Positions 46,598 to 56,463 are shown, counted from the first letter of the stretch. The stretch: DNA of 64,000 bases from Candidatus Thiosymbion ectosymbiont of Catanema sp. Cochon2018 (GCA_011392765.1 WYCW01000003.1:292465-356464), one strand, 5' to 3'. The notes: a model not told the origin generated them from the letters alone. A program made the numbers and translations.

Positions 46598-46762
46598 GGG
46601 TGTCTCCCCTTCTCTCGTTAACTATCGTCCCAGTCAGGCATTGTATACCGATCCGCTCTCGTGTCTGTGTTTTCCGTCACCATCTGTCGAAGATCGGGAC
46701 CGGAAAGCTCCACCTGGAATTCGTTTCCCGATCGGACTTCGAACGATGAATGTCGACAGGAC

Positions 46763-47575
46763 CTAAGACCAGAGCCGGGCCAGCCATCCCCGCTTGGGTT
46801 TGGCGGCGTTTCTGCGGTTTTCGTCCGGGTCGAGAGCCGGTGGGGGCGGAATTTCCGTTGGCTCGCGATCTTCGATAACGGCTCGCGGGCGGCCGGTCAC
46901 AAGCAACTCCGCTTCCTCGGCACCGACATAAGGTTCGGCCGCGGCGCGTCCTTCCGCCAAAAGCGGCGGCCGATACTCGAGGTCGTGGGCGTCTGTCGCC
47001 AGGATATGGACGAGCCCATCACCCAGGAACCGCTCCGACCAGTACTTCGGATCGGGGCCGAAACGCCCCGTTACCGCCCCAGCCGTGAGCTGAATCCAGG
47101 CCCCGCCCCGGGCGGCGTCGACGAACCATTCGTAGTGCTCATCGTCGAGCCAGGTGAGGCGTTCGGGGTGGGTGATGACCGGCCGATAACCAGCGGCCAG
47201 CAGCTCGAAAAGCAGACGCAGGAAACTGATGGGAACCGTATGGTGAGGTGGTTCGAACAGAAAATACCGGGTACCGTGAAGGGTCGGCATCTGCCCGGAT
47301 CGGAGACCCTGCACCAGCTCCGGAACGGTCTGTATGTCCGCACCGTAGGTAATTTCGAGCGGAATGCCGGCTTCCCGGAGCCTGGTGCGGAACGTCTGTA
47401 CCCCGCGCATGATGTGAGCGCCTGTGTTATCGAACAGGCCGGGATAGATGTGTGGCGTACAGGCAGTCATTCGGATGCCGTCTGCGACCGCAATCCTGGC
47501 CATCTCCAGGGCGGTATCGAGATCGGGTGCGCCATCGTCGATACCGGGAAGCATATGGCAGTGCAAATCGATCAT
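46763..47575 (-). CDS. CpsB/CapC-type tyrosine-protein phosphatase (PHP domain)
   Basis: 270 residues. PHP metal ligands in MIDLHCHMLPGIDDG, TPHIYPG, ITHPERL and ATDAHDLEYRPP. Mn-dependent phosphatases of this family dephosphorylate the BY-kinase that controls capsule or exopolysaccharide export. C-terminal basic, proline-rich tail. A glycosyltransferase fragment downstream on the other strand suggests a former polysaccharide locus. Tail function unknown. Confidence 0.88.
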   Translation of the reverse strand: MIDLHCHMLPGIDDGAPDLDTALEMARIAVADGIRMTACTPHIYPGLFDNTGAHIMRGVQTFRTRLREAGIPLEITYGADIQTVPELVQGLRSGQMPTLHGTRYFLFEPPHHTVPISFLRLLFELLAAGYRPVITHPERLTWLDDEHYEWFVDAARGGAWIQLTAGAVTGRFGPDPKYWSERFLGDGLVHILATDAHDLEYRPPLLAEGRAAAEPYVGAEEAELLVTGRPRAVIEDREPTEIPPPPALDPDENRRNAAKPKRGWLARLWS

Positions 47576-47714
47576 CGGGAAAATCGGGCTCTCTTACGTC
47601 TCGTATGGGACTTGAAAAAGGGATGGTAAGCTAAACTCCTGATCCACACAAAACCATAAAAGAGCCTATTTTTTGCTTCCGGTAGTCACGAAAACACGAT
47701 GGCTATCTGGGTGA

Positions 47715-48068
47715 ACGTCACTACCTCCGCGGGTTGGAGGCGACTGCCGGCTCTCCGTCGTTCCCTTGCGCTTCGGCGCCGGGGTAAAGGGAAAGGTCAA
47801 TCAGAGCCTTGCTTACGGCCTCCCGGTCGTTGCGACCACGATTGCCGCTGAGGGGATGTTTCTCCAGGACGGCGAATCGGCACTGATTGCGAATGACCGT
47901 CAGGCGTTTGCGGATGCGGTTGCGAGGCTATATCGGGACCGGGCACTCTGGAACCGGCTATCCCAAGGTGGCCTTCGCATCATGGAGGAACTCTTCAGTT
48001 TCAAGGTAGCGAGCAAGGCAGTGGCACGGATGTTGGTCCCGTCGAAGATCGAGAAATCCGTGCATTAA
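47715..48068 (+). pseudogene. C-terminal fragment of a family-4 glycosyltransferase
   Basis: Open frame after a TGA at 47712: CRLSVVPLRFGAGVKGKVNQ, LAYGLPVVATTIAAEGM, DGESALIAND, the nucleotide-sugar-binding end of a GT-B enzyme. The N-terminal two thirds is absent, so it cannot be active. It marks a deleted polysaccharide gene. Confidence 0.85.
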
Positions 48069-48262
48069 ACCTTTTTAATCCGCAGATTCCGCAGATTTTC
48101 ACAGATTAAAAACGAAACAATCTGTGAGAATCTGCGGAATCTGTGGATAGAAAAGATCATGTGATTTTTTGCGACCTATTTGCGTTGATTCACGCTTATT
48201 TGCGGAAAAAAGAGTCCCCAATGGAAGAATCGAATCGATGTCATCGGTATTTCGGTACCACT
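48069..48262. repeat. hairpin repeats before kdsB
   Basis: taatccgcagattccgcagattttcacagatt with its inverted partner (48072-48146), and a gcgttgattcacgcttatttgcgg phrase also present inverted near 17455 and 61855. Confidence 0.6.
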
Positions 48263-48369
48263 TTAAAGGTACCTTGAAAAATATATTTTTCATCAACGGC
48301 ATACCTGAATAATCAATGGGTTAAAGTCGCTTGATCGGCGAAAATACCTATTTTTCAAAGTGCCCTTAA
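48263..48369. repeat. 107-bp MITE upstream of kdsB
   Basis: ttaaaggtaccttgaaaaat ... atttttcaaagtgcccttaa, same family as 29356-29462, ending 46 bp before the kdsB start, so it probably forms part of the promoter region. Confidence 0.85.
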
Positions 48370-48415
48370 TGCGCCGTGGCCACACAACGATGGCCATCCT
48401 CAGTTAAGCAAGCCC

Positions 48416-49192
48416 ATGACCGGAATCGATTTCAAGGTAGTTATCCCGGCCCGCTATGGCTCCAGCCGTCTTCCCGGCAAGCCGCTGTTCGAGATCGCCG
48501 GGGCACCGCTGATCCGGCACGTCTACGAACGGGCCGGGGAGTGCACCGCCGCCGAGATCGTGATCGCCACGGACGATGTGCGCATCGCCGATGTCTGTAC
48601 CGCATTCGGCGCCGATGTCGCCCTAACCAGGACCGATCACCGGAGTGGTACGGACCGCATTGCCGAGGTCGCTGTGACCCGCGGTTGGCCGCCGGACAGC
48701 ATCCTGGTAAATCTCCAGGGCGACGAGCCCTGCATGCCGCCGGTCCTCATCGACCAAGTGGCGCGCGACCTGGCGGGCCACGATTCGACCGGCATGGCGA
48801 CCCTTGCCTATCCGATCCGCGATACGCAAACCCTCTTGGATCCCCACACGGTCAAGGTGGTTACGGATGCGGATGGCTACGCACTCTACTTCTCGCGCGC
48901 GCCCATCCCCTGGCATCGGGACGAGCCCCTCGGGGCGCACGGACCTTTACCCCAGAGCGTTCGGTTCCTGCGGCACATCGGCCTGTATGCCTACCGGCTC
49001 GCCTTTCTCGCGCGCTTCGTCAGCTGGCAGCCCGCCCCTTTGGAATTGGCGGAATCCCTGGAACAGTTGCGGGTACTCTGGCATGGTGAAGCGATCCACG
49101 TGACCCAGGCCCTAGAGGAGCCGGGTCCGGGAGTCGATACCCCGGCGGATGTGGAACAGGTGCTCCGGTATTTGGAAACAGCCGGTAATTGA
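48416..49192 (+). CDS. kdsB: 3-deoxy-manno-octulosonate cytidylyltransferase
   Basis: 258 residues. VVIPARYGSSRLPGKPL (CTP binding), ATDDxRI, DHRSGTDRIAE and NLQGDEPCMPP (metal-binding Asp). It activates Kdo as CMP-Kdo for lipopolysaccharide inner core, in the cytosol. No obvious ribosome-binding site. Single gene. Confidence 0.96.
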   Translation: MTGIDFKVVIPARYGSSRLPGKPLFEIAGAPLIRHVYERAGECTAAEIVIATDDVRIADVCTAFGADVALTRTDHRSGTDRIAEVAVTRGWPPDSILVNLQGDEPCMPPVLIDQVARDLAGHDSTGMATLAYPIRDTQTLLDPHTVKVVTDADGYALYFSRAPIPWHRDEPLGAHGPLPQSVRFLRHIGLYAYRLAFLARFVSWQPAPLELAESLEQLRVLWHGEAIHVTQALEEPGPGVDTPADVEQVLRYLETAGN

Positions 49193-49218
49193 TGGGTCGG
49201 GAGGGGCTTTGAGATTTA

Positions 49219-49362
49219 GAGACTGTCTAAAAAAAGACCATAGGCCGTAGGCTGGGTTGCGGCCAGGGACGGCCAAAACCCAGCAATAACCGAAGCTGGG
49301 GTTTGTTCCTTGCCCCCCAGCCTACCGATTTAAAATCAATGTGTTAGTTTTTAGACAGCCTC
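49219..49362. repeat. 144-bp MITE with TTA target duplication
   Basis: Ends gagactgtctaaaaa and tttttagacagcctc, flanked by TTA (49216-49218, 49363-49365). Core gtaggctgggttgcggcc. Second copy at 58896-59039, also TTA-flanked. Confidence 0.85.
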
Positions 49363-49469
49363 TTAACTTGATGGCGTTAGGAGGAAAGGAAGTATAGCTC
49401 GTGGTGTGCCCGACACCCTGCTATCGGCTATGTTTCCACCATCATTCATCACTCATCATTGGATCAGAT

Positions 49470-50630
49470 ATGGAAACCAAGCAATTTTCCTTCACCGGTA
49501 AGGGCGGTGAATATTTCAAAATCTGGATAGTCAACCTCTGTTTGAGCATTCTTACGCTCGGTATCTACTCGGCATGGGCAACGGTGCGCACTCGGCGCTA
49601 CTTTTTCGGGAATACCTGGCTGGATGAGGCGAATTTCGAATACCATGCCACCCCGAAGCAAATCCTATTCGGTCGGGTTATTGCCATTACGCTGTTGGTG
49701 GTCTACACGATCCTGTCGGAAACCTTCTCGGTCATCGGCTTTGCCTTGCTGTTATTGCTCCTTACCGGATTACCTTGGATCGTCTGGCGCAGCCTGCAAT
49801 TCAATGCCCGTATGAGCAGCTATCGCAACGTGCGCTTTGCCTTTGACGGCGGACTGGGTGACGCTTATAAGTATCTTTTCCTGATCCCGCTGATTCCGGT
49901 AGGGATTGGAATCGCCATCGTCTTGGCGATGTATCCGGCTCAAATGGATGACGATGCCTTGTACCCCATTGTGATTGCCGCGGCCTTCCTCGGCTTTTAC
50001 CTGATAGTGCCCTATGTCCAAGTGCTGTTCGCTCGTTACCGTATCAATCACTCCCACTATGGCCAGGGTAATTTCGCCGCCGAATTATCGGCGGGCACCT
50101 ATTACCTGATTTATCTGAAATTCCTCTTGTGGGGACTGGTCGGTGGAATCCTTATAGTGATTCTTGTCACCGTTGCTCTCGTAGCGGTATTGGGAGGAGA
50201 CCCGACGTCCTTGAATTTCGAGGACAATCCGGAAATGCTGTTAAAGGCTATAATGCCTGTGACTGTCTTTGTTTACGCCGTTCTGATCGTGCTCACCATT
50301 TTTCTGCGAGCTTTTTTCAAAAGCCGTCTCCGAAACTATGTCTTCGGCAAAACGGAGTTGGATGATGTAGTGGCACTGCGGTCCAATACCAGTACCGGCG
50401 GTCTGTTCATGGTCTATTTCATCAATCTCCTGTTGGTCGTTTTTTCCCTTGGTCTGGCAATACCCTGGGCCAAGGTACGCCTGGCACGCTATACGGCAGA
50501 CCACACCCAGGCGATCGTACAGGGGGATCTGGGACAATACGTTACCGGCCAACAGGACGCGCAGACCGCGCTGGGTGACGAAATGGGCGAGGCCTTCGAT
50601 CTGGACACCGGTTTGGAGATCGGGTTTTGA
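49470..50630 (+). CDS. yjgN: YjgN-family (DUF898) membrane protein
   Basis: 386 residues in eight or more membrane helices, built from two DUF898 halves: FSFTGKGGEYFKIWIVNLCLS-ILTLGIYSAWATVRTRRYF at the start and a similar LGLAIPWAKVRLARY near the end. Function unknown; no transport motif. The start at 49470 gives METKQFSFTG as in the family; the longer frame upstream is spurious. Overlaps the M48 protease gene by 4 bp. Confidence 0.85.
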   Translation: METKQFSFTGKGGEYFKIWIVNLCLSILTLGIYSAWATVRTRRYFFGNTWLDEANFEYHATPKQILFGRVIAITLLVVYTILSETFSVIGFALLLLLLTGLPWIVWRSLQFNARMSSYRNVRFAFDGGLGDAYKYLFLIPLIPVGIGIAIVLAMYPAQMDDDALYPIVIAAAFLGFYLIVPYVQVLFARYRINHSHYGQGNFAAELSAGTYYLIYLKFLLWGLVGGILIVILVTVALVAVLGGDPTSLNFEDNPEMLLKAIMPVTVFVYAVLIVLTIFLRAFFKSRLRNYVFGKTELDDVVALRSNTSTGGLFMVYFINLLLVVFSLGLAIPWAKVRLARYTADHTQAIVQGDLGQYVTGQQDAQTALGDEMGEAFDLDTGLEIGF

Positions 50631-51712
50631 TTTTAACGGGCCATTGGTATCCGGCCGGCAGTGCGCGTCGGCAGGGTGCCGAATTGCGGTTGGATGAGGA
50701 CGGCTTCCGGCTTTTTCCGGATGGGGAGCTGCAACCCCAGGACGCCGGCGGCGAGCTGCAGTTCAGCCCCCGGGTCGGCAACATCCCCCGGCAGATCCGG
50801 TTGCCTGATGGGTCCTTGTTTACCACCCAAGAGAACGACCAGGTGAATGCCTGGCTGGCTCGCTCCGGCCATAAGGGTACATGCCGACACTGGGCGCATG
50901 TCCTGGAATCGAATTGGGCGTGGGTCGGGGTTGCGTTTCTATTCACCATCGCTTCCGGGTTCGTCGGCCTCTATTGGGGGTTGCCCTGGGCGAGCAAGAA
51001 GATCGCCTTCGAATTGCCGGCCGAGGTGATCGAGGCGGTATCGAGCGGTACGCTGCAAACACTGGATCGGTTGGTGTTCGAGCCGAGTAGCCTGCCTGCG
51101 GGCCAGCAACAATCTCTCCGCCGACGCTTTCAAGGTTTGGTGCCGGACGATCAGGAGGGACTTGCCTATGAGCTCCGGTTCCGCCGCATGCCGGGCTGGG
51201 ATGACAATACTCAAATCGCCAATGCATTCGCCTTGCCGTCGGGTGACATCCTGGTTACCGACCGGCTGGTGGAAATGGCGGAAAAGCCGGAGGAATTGGA
51301 TGCCATCTTGCTCCACGAGATCGGCCATGTCGTGAACCGGCACGGGATGCGTCAGGTCATCCAGTCATCCGCGTTGACGATCCTACTGATACTGGTTGTG
51401 GGTGACGTCGGCGCGGTCGAGGAATGGACCCTGGCGTTGCCCGGCTTTCTGCTGGAAAGCAACTATTCTCGGGGCTTTGAAACCGAGGCGGATGAGTACG
51501 CCTTCGAGCGTATGATTGCAATGGATATGGACCCGACCCACCTCGGGCGCATGCTGGGACGTATCACCGGGGAAAACAGGGGGATTGTCGAGGATGGAGC
51601 CGCGCAGGACACAGGAGCGGAGAGTTGGTTGGAGTATCTGTCTTCACATCCCGGTACCCCTGATCGCATCGAACAAGCGGGGCGCTATTCCGAAATCTTC
51701 AGGAACCGGTAG
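50627..51712 (+). CDS. M48-family zinc metalloprotease
   Basis: 361 residues: an N-terminal strand-rich domain (about 1-85), one membrane helix (WAWVGVAFLFTIASGFVGLYWG), then an M48 peptidase with HEIGHVVNRHG (zinc HExxH near 230) and FETEADEYAFE (third ligand). Oriented towards the periplasm by its single anchor, a BepA/HtpX-like role in envelope quality control is possible. TTG start overlapping yjgN; the two form a conserved unit. Confidence 0.88.
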   Translation: MILTGHWYPAGSARRQGAELRLDEDGFRLFPDGELQPQDAGGELQFSPRVGNIPRQIRLPDGSLFTTQENDQVNAWLARSGHKGTCRHWAHVLESNWAWVGVAFLFTIASGFVGLYWGLPWASKKIAFELPAEVIEAVSSGTLQTLDRLVFEPSSLPAGQQQSLRRRFQGLVPDDQEGLAYELRFRRMPGWDDNTQIANAFALPSGDILVTDRLVEMAEKPEELDAILLHEIGHVVNRHGMRQVIQSSALTILLILVVGDVGAVEEWTLALPGFLLESNYSRGFETEADEYAFERMIAMDMDPTHLGRMLGRITGENRGIVEDGAAQDTGAESWLEYLSSHPGTPDRIEQAGRYSEIFRNR

Positions 51713-52204
51713 CCGGCAGCTGTTCCCCCTACCCTTTTTTGAATCGCAGAGACGCAGAGACGCAGAGACACAAAGACGTTACGCCTATCCAGCTTGTCTA
51801 GGATTCCTTGACTCCCCCGGACTTTCACAAATGAGTCAAATTTGTGCACTCCCAAGGGGGCAGTTATCAGTTGTCAGGGGGCAGTTGTCAGGTATCAACC
51901 TTTTGCCCCCTGCCTCCTGAATAGTTGAGGGTGTCGTAAAAGCCTACATCGGGATCGGGGTCGCAATCGGAATCTCGATTTCGATCCCGATCCCGATCCC
52001 GATCCCGATTTCGACCTACCCAGGCTTTCCAACGGCTGGTTGGGCGTAGGAGATGGGGCCTTACGGGAAAGGGGCTTTTGGGGCCTCATGCCTCGTCGGT
52101 CTGAGGCGAAGCCTCGCTAGGATCCTTATCGAGATTGCGATTGCCATCCCCGGCACCTGGATTCCGGCAATCCCTGCCGGAATGACGAAGCAGGTATCAG
52201 ACGA
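51713..52204. repeat. repeat-filled gap including a composite repeat
   Basis: Holds gcagagacgcagagacgcagag tandem units (51745-51775) and a composite repeat at 51944-52125 (GATCGG run, ttgggcgtaggagatgg, cctcgtcggtctgagg hairpin). The hairpin part is oriented as a 3'-end element for the minus-strand gene at 52205, 80 bp away. No gene. Confidence 0.65.
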
Positions 52205-53962
52205 CTACGGATATGGGAGCACGCTTTCTTTACCAGTAGCGTCCTTGTGGAAAATGCTGAAGCTGCGGTCGCGTAGATCGGCTTTCAATATCGCCGTGCT
52301 CCCGTTGTTTTCCCATTTCAAGTGCAGGCGATGCGCATCTTCCGTATTGATAACCTCCAATCTGCCGTTGAACGCGGGGGAGGTGTTACGCAGTCTTAGA
52401 AGTTGCAGTTGGTCCCGTACAATCGGTTTGTCGAGCCCCTGCTCGATATCGCTCATGGTAAGCGCCGTGCGGTTGATTTCCTTATGTCCCCCGGTACCGC
52501 CTTTATCGGCTGCTTCATAATCGTTCTTGCCTGCAAACAGGTCGAGATACCATACCTGCGGGATACCCGGCATGAACAGTTGAATCGCCCGCGCAAGGAG
52601 CAGCTTCTGTTCATCTTCGCCCAAGGCGCTGAAGAATGTCGCATTGACCTGGTAATAGGAGATCTTCTTCCCGTCCGCGCCATAGAGATTCTTCACCCTA
52701 CCACCCCGGTCGAGGATCCTTCCGATCACGGCGTCGATCTCTTCGTTCGATAATAGTCCTTCGTTCGAAAAGCCGACGATGTCTTTCCCTTTCAAGTCGA
52801 GCACCGGGATGCCGTCGTGGCATCCGAGCATGTTGATGGTTTTGATGCCTTTTGTCGTCAGCTCGTCGATCCAGCGGAGGAGGTGATCGTTTTTACCCCG
52901 GTCCAGCGCGTCGATAACTAACCCCGGAAAGAAAAAGTCATAAATAGGGAATCCTTCATTCGCTACCTCTTCATGCAGCCCATAGCCATATTCCGAATGG
53001 ATTTCGGGCAGGAGGATCAGGTCATACTTATCCGCCATCTGCTTCAGTCGTTCCAAATACTCCCAAGTGCCCGGCTTGTTGAAGAAATTGACCATACCGG
53101 GTTGCTTGTGCAGATAGGCGAAGGCATCCAGCCTGATTAGGGTCGCGCCATAGTCGCGCAGCTTTTTCAAGGTCTCGTCGTAGAAATCCCAAACGCCTTC
53201 CGAGCGGGCATTCAGGTCCATTTGTCCCAGGTAGCTGCGTTTCCTCTCGACCACCGAAATGACGTCTTCCGTGTAATCGGAGAATCTACCCAAATCGATT
53301 ACGGCAGGTGCCCTCCTCACGTCAATTGCAGCGTTGACAATGGTTGTGATTTCTTCCGCCTCGTCCGGTCCGATCCCTTCGATACCCGCCAGATCCTGAG
53401 GGGAGATCCGTTGATGTTTCACTTCCTGATAGAAGGTGTTCCAGTAGGGCCTGTCCGTCCCATCCGGAAACCGCACTTTCAGAATCGGAAGGCCGGGCTT
53501 GCGCATAAAGAGCATCTGTAAACAGTCTTTTCTGGGTATGACGTAACCCTCGGGACCCATCTCGCCGTGGGTGCGCCAGAATTCGTTCCAATCGATAAAG
53601 AAGTCTTTATATTCCGATCCGTCTCCGTATTTCAGCATGTCCTGAAATTGGGGGGACCCTACGGAAAGGTGATTGAGAACAAGATCGAACTTCAACCTGA
53701 TGCCGAGTTTGTCGAGTGCATCCAGATCCTGCCGGGAAACCAGTTCACAATTGAGGTCGTAGTCGATAATGGAGAATCCACGATCCAGGTCACTGTCGAA
53801 GAAGGTAGGCAGAATATAGAAGAGGGAAAAGACGTCTTTGAATTCCGGCTTTTGCAGCATACTTACGATGTCGGATAGGGTCCCGCCGACGCTGTCGGGA
53901 TAGGCGTTCAGCATGACCCCGGTGGGAAGATTTTCGTGCGTGGAAGTGGTCTTGGTATTCAT
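52205..53962 (-). CDS. GH13_18 glycoside phosphorylase (sucrose phosphorylase-like)
   Basis: 585 residues, alpha-amylase-fold enzyme: LFYILPTFFDSDLDRGFSIIDYD, nucleophile Asp in RLDAFAYL (about 278), acid/base Glu in LLPEIHSEYG (about 319) and Asp in GCHDGIPVLDLKG (about 381). The family splits alpha-glucosides (sucrose, glucosylglycerate, glucosylglycerol) with phosphate to give glucose 1-phosphate. The sequence does not fix the substrate. About 70 extra residues after QRISPQDLAG include a GIEGIGPDEA hairpin-like motif, not usual in short sucrose phosphorylases. Confidence 0.85.
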   Translation of the reverse strand: MNTKTTSTHENLPTGVMLNAYPDSVGGTLSDIVSMLQKPEFKDVFSLFYILPTFFDSDLDRGFSIIDYDLNCELVSRQDLDALDKLGIRLKFDLVLNHLSVGSPQFQDMLKYGDGSEYKDFFIDWNEFWRTHGEMGPEGYVIPRKDCLQMLFMRKPGLPILKVRFPDGTDRPYWNTFYQEVKHQRISPQDLAGIEGIGPDEAEEITTIVNAAIDVRRAPAVIDLGRFSDYTEDVISVVERKRSYLGQMDLNARSEGVWDFYDETLKKLRDYGATLIRLDAFAYLHKQPGMVNFFNKPGTWEYLERLKQMADKYDLILLPEIHSEYGYGLHEEVANEGFPIYDFFFPGLVIDALDRGKNDHLLRWIDELTTKGIKTINMLGCHDGIPVLDLKGKDIVGFSNEGLLSNEEIDAVIGRILDRGGRVKNLYGADGKKISYYQVNATFFSALGEDEQKLLLARAIQLFMPGIPQVWYLDLFAGKNDYEAADKGGTGGHKEINRTALTMSDIEQGLDKPIVRDQLQLLRLRNTSPAFNGRLEVINTEDAHRLHLKWENNGSTAILKADLRDRSFSIFHKDATGKESVLPYP

Positions 53963-54079
53963 GGCAGCCTGTCATGGATTATTATTTTTGCAGCGATTAT
54001 ACTACAGACTTCGGAGATCGATGTAGCGATCCGTTACCGACAGCGGTCGGGAAAAATCCATTCTGATAGAGTTGGAATA

Positions 54080-54688
54080 ATGACTACCGAAAGCAGTATT
54101 TCCAGTAGTGAAACGGCCTCGGGGAAGACGATGCCGATCGGGGCCATGTCCGATTCCTCCGGCACGGGAAAGCAGACGATTTCGCCTGCCGCGCGTTGGC
54201 TGCGGATCCGTGAGAACGCCTATATTCGGGCGCAAAAACGGGGGTTCGTGGGCGGGAACCCCTTCAAGGACTGGTTGGATGCCGAGGAAGAGGTCGATGC
54301 CCGGTACACCACGGACTTCCGGAGCGTGTTTTCGCTGAGTGATCCCGCGGAGGTTATGCATCAGATCAAGGGGCTGCTCGCCGGTTACGGGTTGGGTCGC
54401 CTGAGTGTGGATACCCTGCTCGGAAATCACCGCGAGGGGATGAAAAAGCTGGCCGCTATCGACGCGGCCCTGGTGGACGGCTCGCTGGAGCTGGCCTCCG
54501 AACAGGCGGCCTTGGTGCAGGATGCCTTGAGCGAGGCCGTAAAGACGCTGCAATCCGTTACCCAGGGCGAGTTGGGCACGGACGGGGTAGCCAAACAGGT
54601 CGAGCTGTCGATGAAGGCGGTAGAGAATACTTTGTCGCTCGTCAGGTCCTTGACCGAGGCGGTGACCGGAAGCTCTCCGGGGAGATGA
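54080..54688 (+). CDS. DUF2934-domain protein with phasin-like coiled coil
   Basis: 202 residues: low-complexity Ser/Thr start, then RIRENAYIRAQKRGFVGGNPFKDWLDAEEEVD (DUF2934, residues about 38-75), then a helical domain resembling phasin-type coiled coils (LAAIDAALVDGSLELASEQAALVQDALSEAVKTLQ). A PHA-granule role is a guess from the helical part. ATG at 54080 taken as the start. Divergent from the GH13 gene. Confidence 0.68.
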   Translation: MTTESSISSSETASGKTMPIGAMSDSSGTGKQTISPAARWLRIRENAYIRAQKRGFVGGNPFKDWLDAEEEVDARYTTDFRSVFSLSDPAEVMHQIKGLLAGYGLGRLSVDTLLGNHREGMKKLAAIDAALVDGSLELASEQAALVQDALSEAVKTLQSVTQGELGTDGVAKQVELSMKAVENTLSLVRSLTEAVTGSSPGR

Positions 54689-54732
54689 TGAATGTGGCTG
54701 GAAAGGCCCCAGGGCGAGCGCGTATAAACTCC

Positions 54733-54765
54733 TAACGAGGCTTTGCCTCAGACCGATGAGTCGAA
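54733..54765 (+). repeat. 3'-end hairpin repeat copy
   Basis: cctaacgaggctttgcctcagaccgatgag, 45 bp past the DUF2934 stop, in the orientation seen after dolP, rnt and the GT2 gene; just before it lies cagggcgagcgcgtataaa, an end of the 212-bp element. Confidence 0.65.
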
Positions 54766-55580
54766 ATGAGGCGTACCAAGGACTTATCCCTGCCTGCTGG
54801 CAGGTAGGTGCCGACAGGCAGGCGGTGCGCCGTGCCCAACAATTCAGGAGGGTGTCGCAAAGCCCAATTTTCCAGATTCTATAACATATAATCCGTGGTA
54901 ACCCACGAGTTCATCCACCCCGCGCGCTCCCGGTCCAGTCTGGACCGTTGCCTGCGTCGCCATGGGGTCGCCAACCTCAAGACCCTGCTGCCGCAGGAGG
55001 AAGGGGCGCAGAAACCCCCTCACAAAAGCTTCAAAGACTACGCCCCCGGCTTTGTGCACGTTGACGTGAAGTACCTACCGCAGATGCCGGACGAAGACCA
55101 GCGCACGTACCTGTTTGCAGCCATTGATCGGGCCACCCGCTGGGTCTACGTGGAGATCCTCAAGGACAAGTCAGCAACCTCCGCCAGCGGCTTCTTCAAA
55201 CGCTTGATCGACCACGCTCCATTCACCATCAGTAAGGTCCTCACTGACAACGGCAAGGAATTTACCGACCGCTTCTGCGCCACTGGCGAGCGCTCGCCCA
55301 CCGGCGCCCATGCCTTCGATCAGGTCTGTGCCGACCACCGCATCCAACATCGCCTAACCAAGCCCCGCAGCCCTCAGACCAACGGCATGATCGAACGCTT
55401 CAACGGCCGCATCGCCGATGTCCTGCGCACCCACCGCTTCGATTCCTCTGCCTCCCTCCAAGCCACTCTCAAACGCTTCGTCGGTAGTGTTATTACTTTG
55501 TTGCTTAATTATAAATCACTTGATATAATTACCTGAGCTTTAAGCTATTAACCGAACAAAATTTTACCGAGGAAACTCTT

Positions 55581-55868
55581 ATGGTATTACTACCCGTAAA
55601 ATGCCCTGTCTGCAATGGTATTGATGTTACTAAACATGGCAACACCAGCAATGGCAAGCAGCGTTTTATTTGCAAAGAACAGGCCTGTGAGGGCAAAACG
55701 TTTATCCAGGATTATTCCGAGAAAGGGCGGTTACCGGAAACGAAACAACAAATCATTGAGATGGCACTGAATGGCAGCGGCATTCGTGATACCGCGCGGG
55801 TACTGGGTATCAGTCCTGTGACCGTTATCAATGAATTAAAAAAAAAGAACCCGAGTTGCATGCCGTGA
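55581..55868 (+). CDS. insA: IS1 InsA-like protein
   Basis: 95 residues with a zinc-finger (CPVCNGIDVTKHG, CKEQAC) and an HTH (SGIRDTARVLGISPVTVINEL). In IS1 it binds the ends and represses. A nine-A run near its end (about 55842) precedes the overlap with the second frame, as in the IS1 -1 frameshift. Confidence 0.9.
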   Translation: MVLLPVKCPVCNGIDVTKHGNTSNGKQRFICKEQACEGKTFIQDYSEKGRLPETKQQIIEMALNGSGIRDTARVLGISPVTVINELKKKNPSCMP

Positions 55869-56356
55869 ATCACGATTTTTTAGCGACCCACACGCCTGAG
55901 CAGATTGTGGTAGATATTCTAAAAGTAGAGGATTATCATGATGTTAGCAAGCAAGGCGCCACCGTTGAAATGGATGAGATGTGGAGTTATGTAGGGAGTA
56001 AAGCCAATCAAAGATGGTTGTGGCATGCTATTGATCGGGCCACGGGTAAGGTGTTGGCTTATGTATTCGGGAAACGTCGAGATGAGGTTTTTCTTGAATT
56101 AAAAGGGTTATTAGAGCCATTTGGGATTACCCGTTTTTATACCGACGACTGGGGTGCCTATAAGCGCCATTTAGATCCCGAAAAACATGTCGTTGGAAAA
56201 CAAAACACGCAGAAAATAGAACGCAAACATTTGACGCTACGGACGCGAATCAAGCGGCTTGCGCGTAAGACGATTTGTTTTTCAAAACTGAATCAAATGC
56301 ACGATATTGTCATCGGATTATTCGTGAATCGTTATGAGTTCGGCGCCGCCGTTTGA
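55856..56356 (+). CDS. insB: IS1 transposase catalytic frame (InsB)
   Basis: 166 residues in the -1 phase relative to InsA: VEMDEMWSYVGSKANQRWLWHAID (first Asp), FYTDDWGAY and HxxRxE-like NTQKIERKHLTLRTRIKRL. InsAB' made by frameshifting is the transposase. The two frames are intact, so the element may be active. Confidence 0.92.
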   Translation: MHAVNHDFLATHTPEQIVVDILKVEDYHDVSKQGATVEMDEMWSYVGSKANQRWLWHAIDRATGKVLAYVFGKRRDEVFLELKGLLEPFGITRFYTDDWGAYKRHLDPEKHVVGKQNTQKIERKHLTLRTRIKRLARKTICFSKLNQMHDIVIGLFVNRYEFGAAV

Positions 56357-56463
56357 AATCCTTAAGCAACAAAGTTAGAACACTACCGCTTCGTCTACCT
56401 GTATAATTACCACATCCCACAGAAAAAAAGGTAGGGTCCGAACACTCGCCTACCGGTTATGCC

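Larger units (their letters stand above)
55483..56387 (+). mobile_element. IS1-family insertion sequence
   Basis: 905 bp; 22-bp ends GGTAGTGTTATTACTTTG.. and GGTAGTGTTCTAACTTTG.. (20 of 22 match), 8-bp target duplication gcttcgtc (55475-55482 and 56388-56395). The insertion is inside the IS481 remnant. Confidence 0.93.
54895..56435 (+). pseudogene. IS481-type transposase remnant, split by IS1
   Basis: An rve integrase-core DDE domain: VHVDVKYLPQMPDEDQRTYLF (first Asp), VLTDNGKEFTDR (second Asp) and SPQTNGMIERFNGR (Glu). The N-terminal HTH is missing. At 55482 it is interrupted by an IS1 element and resumes at 56396 (VYLYNYHIPQK). Not functional. Confidence 0.85.
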
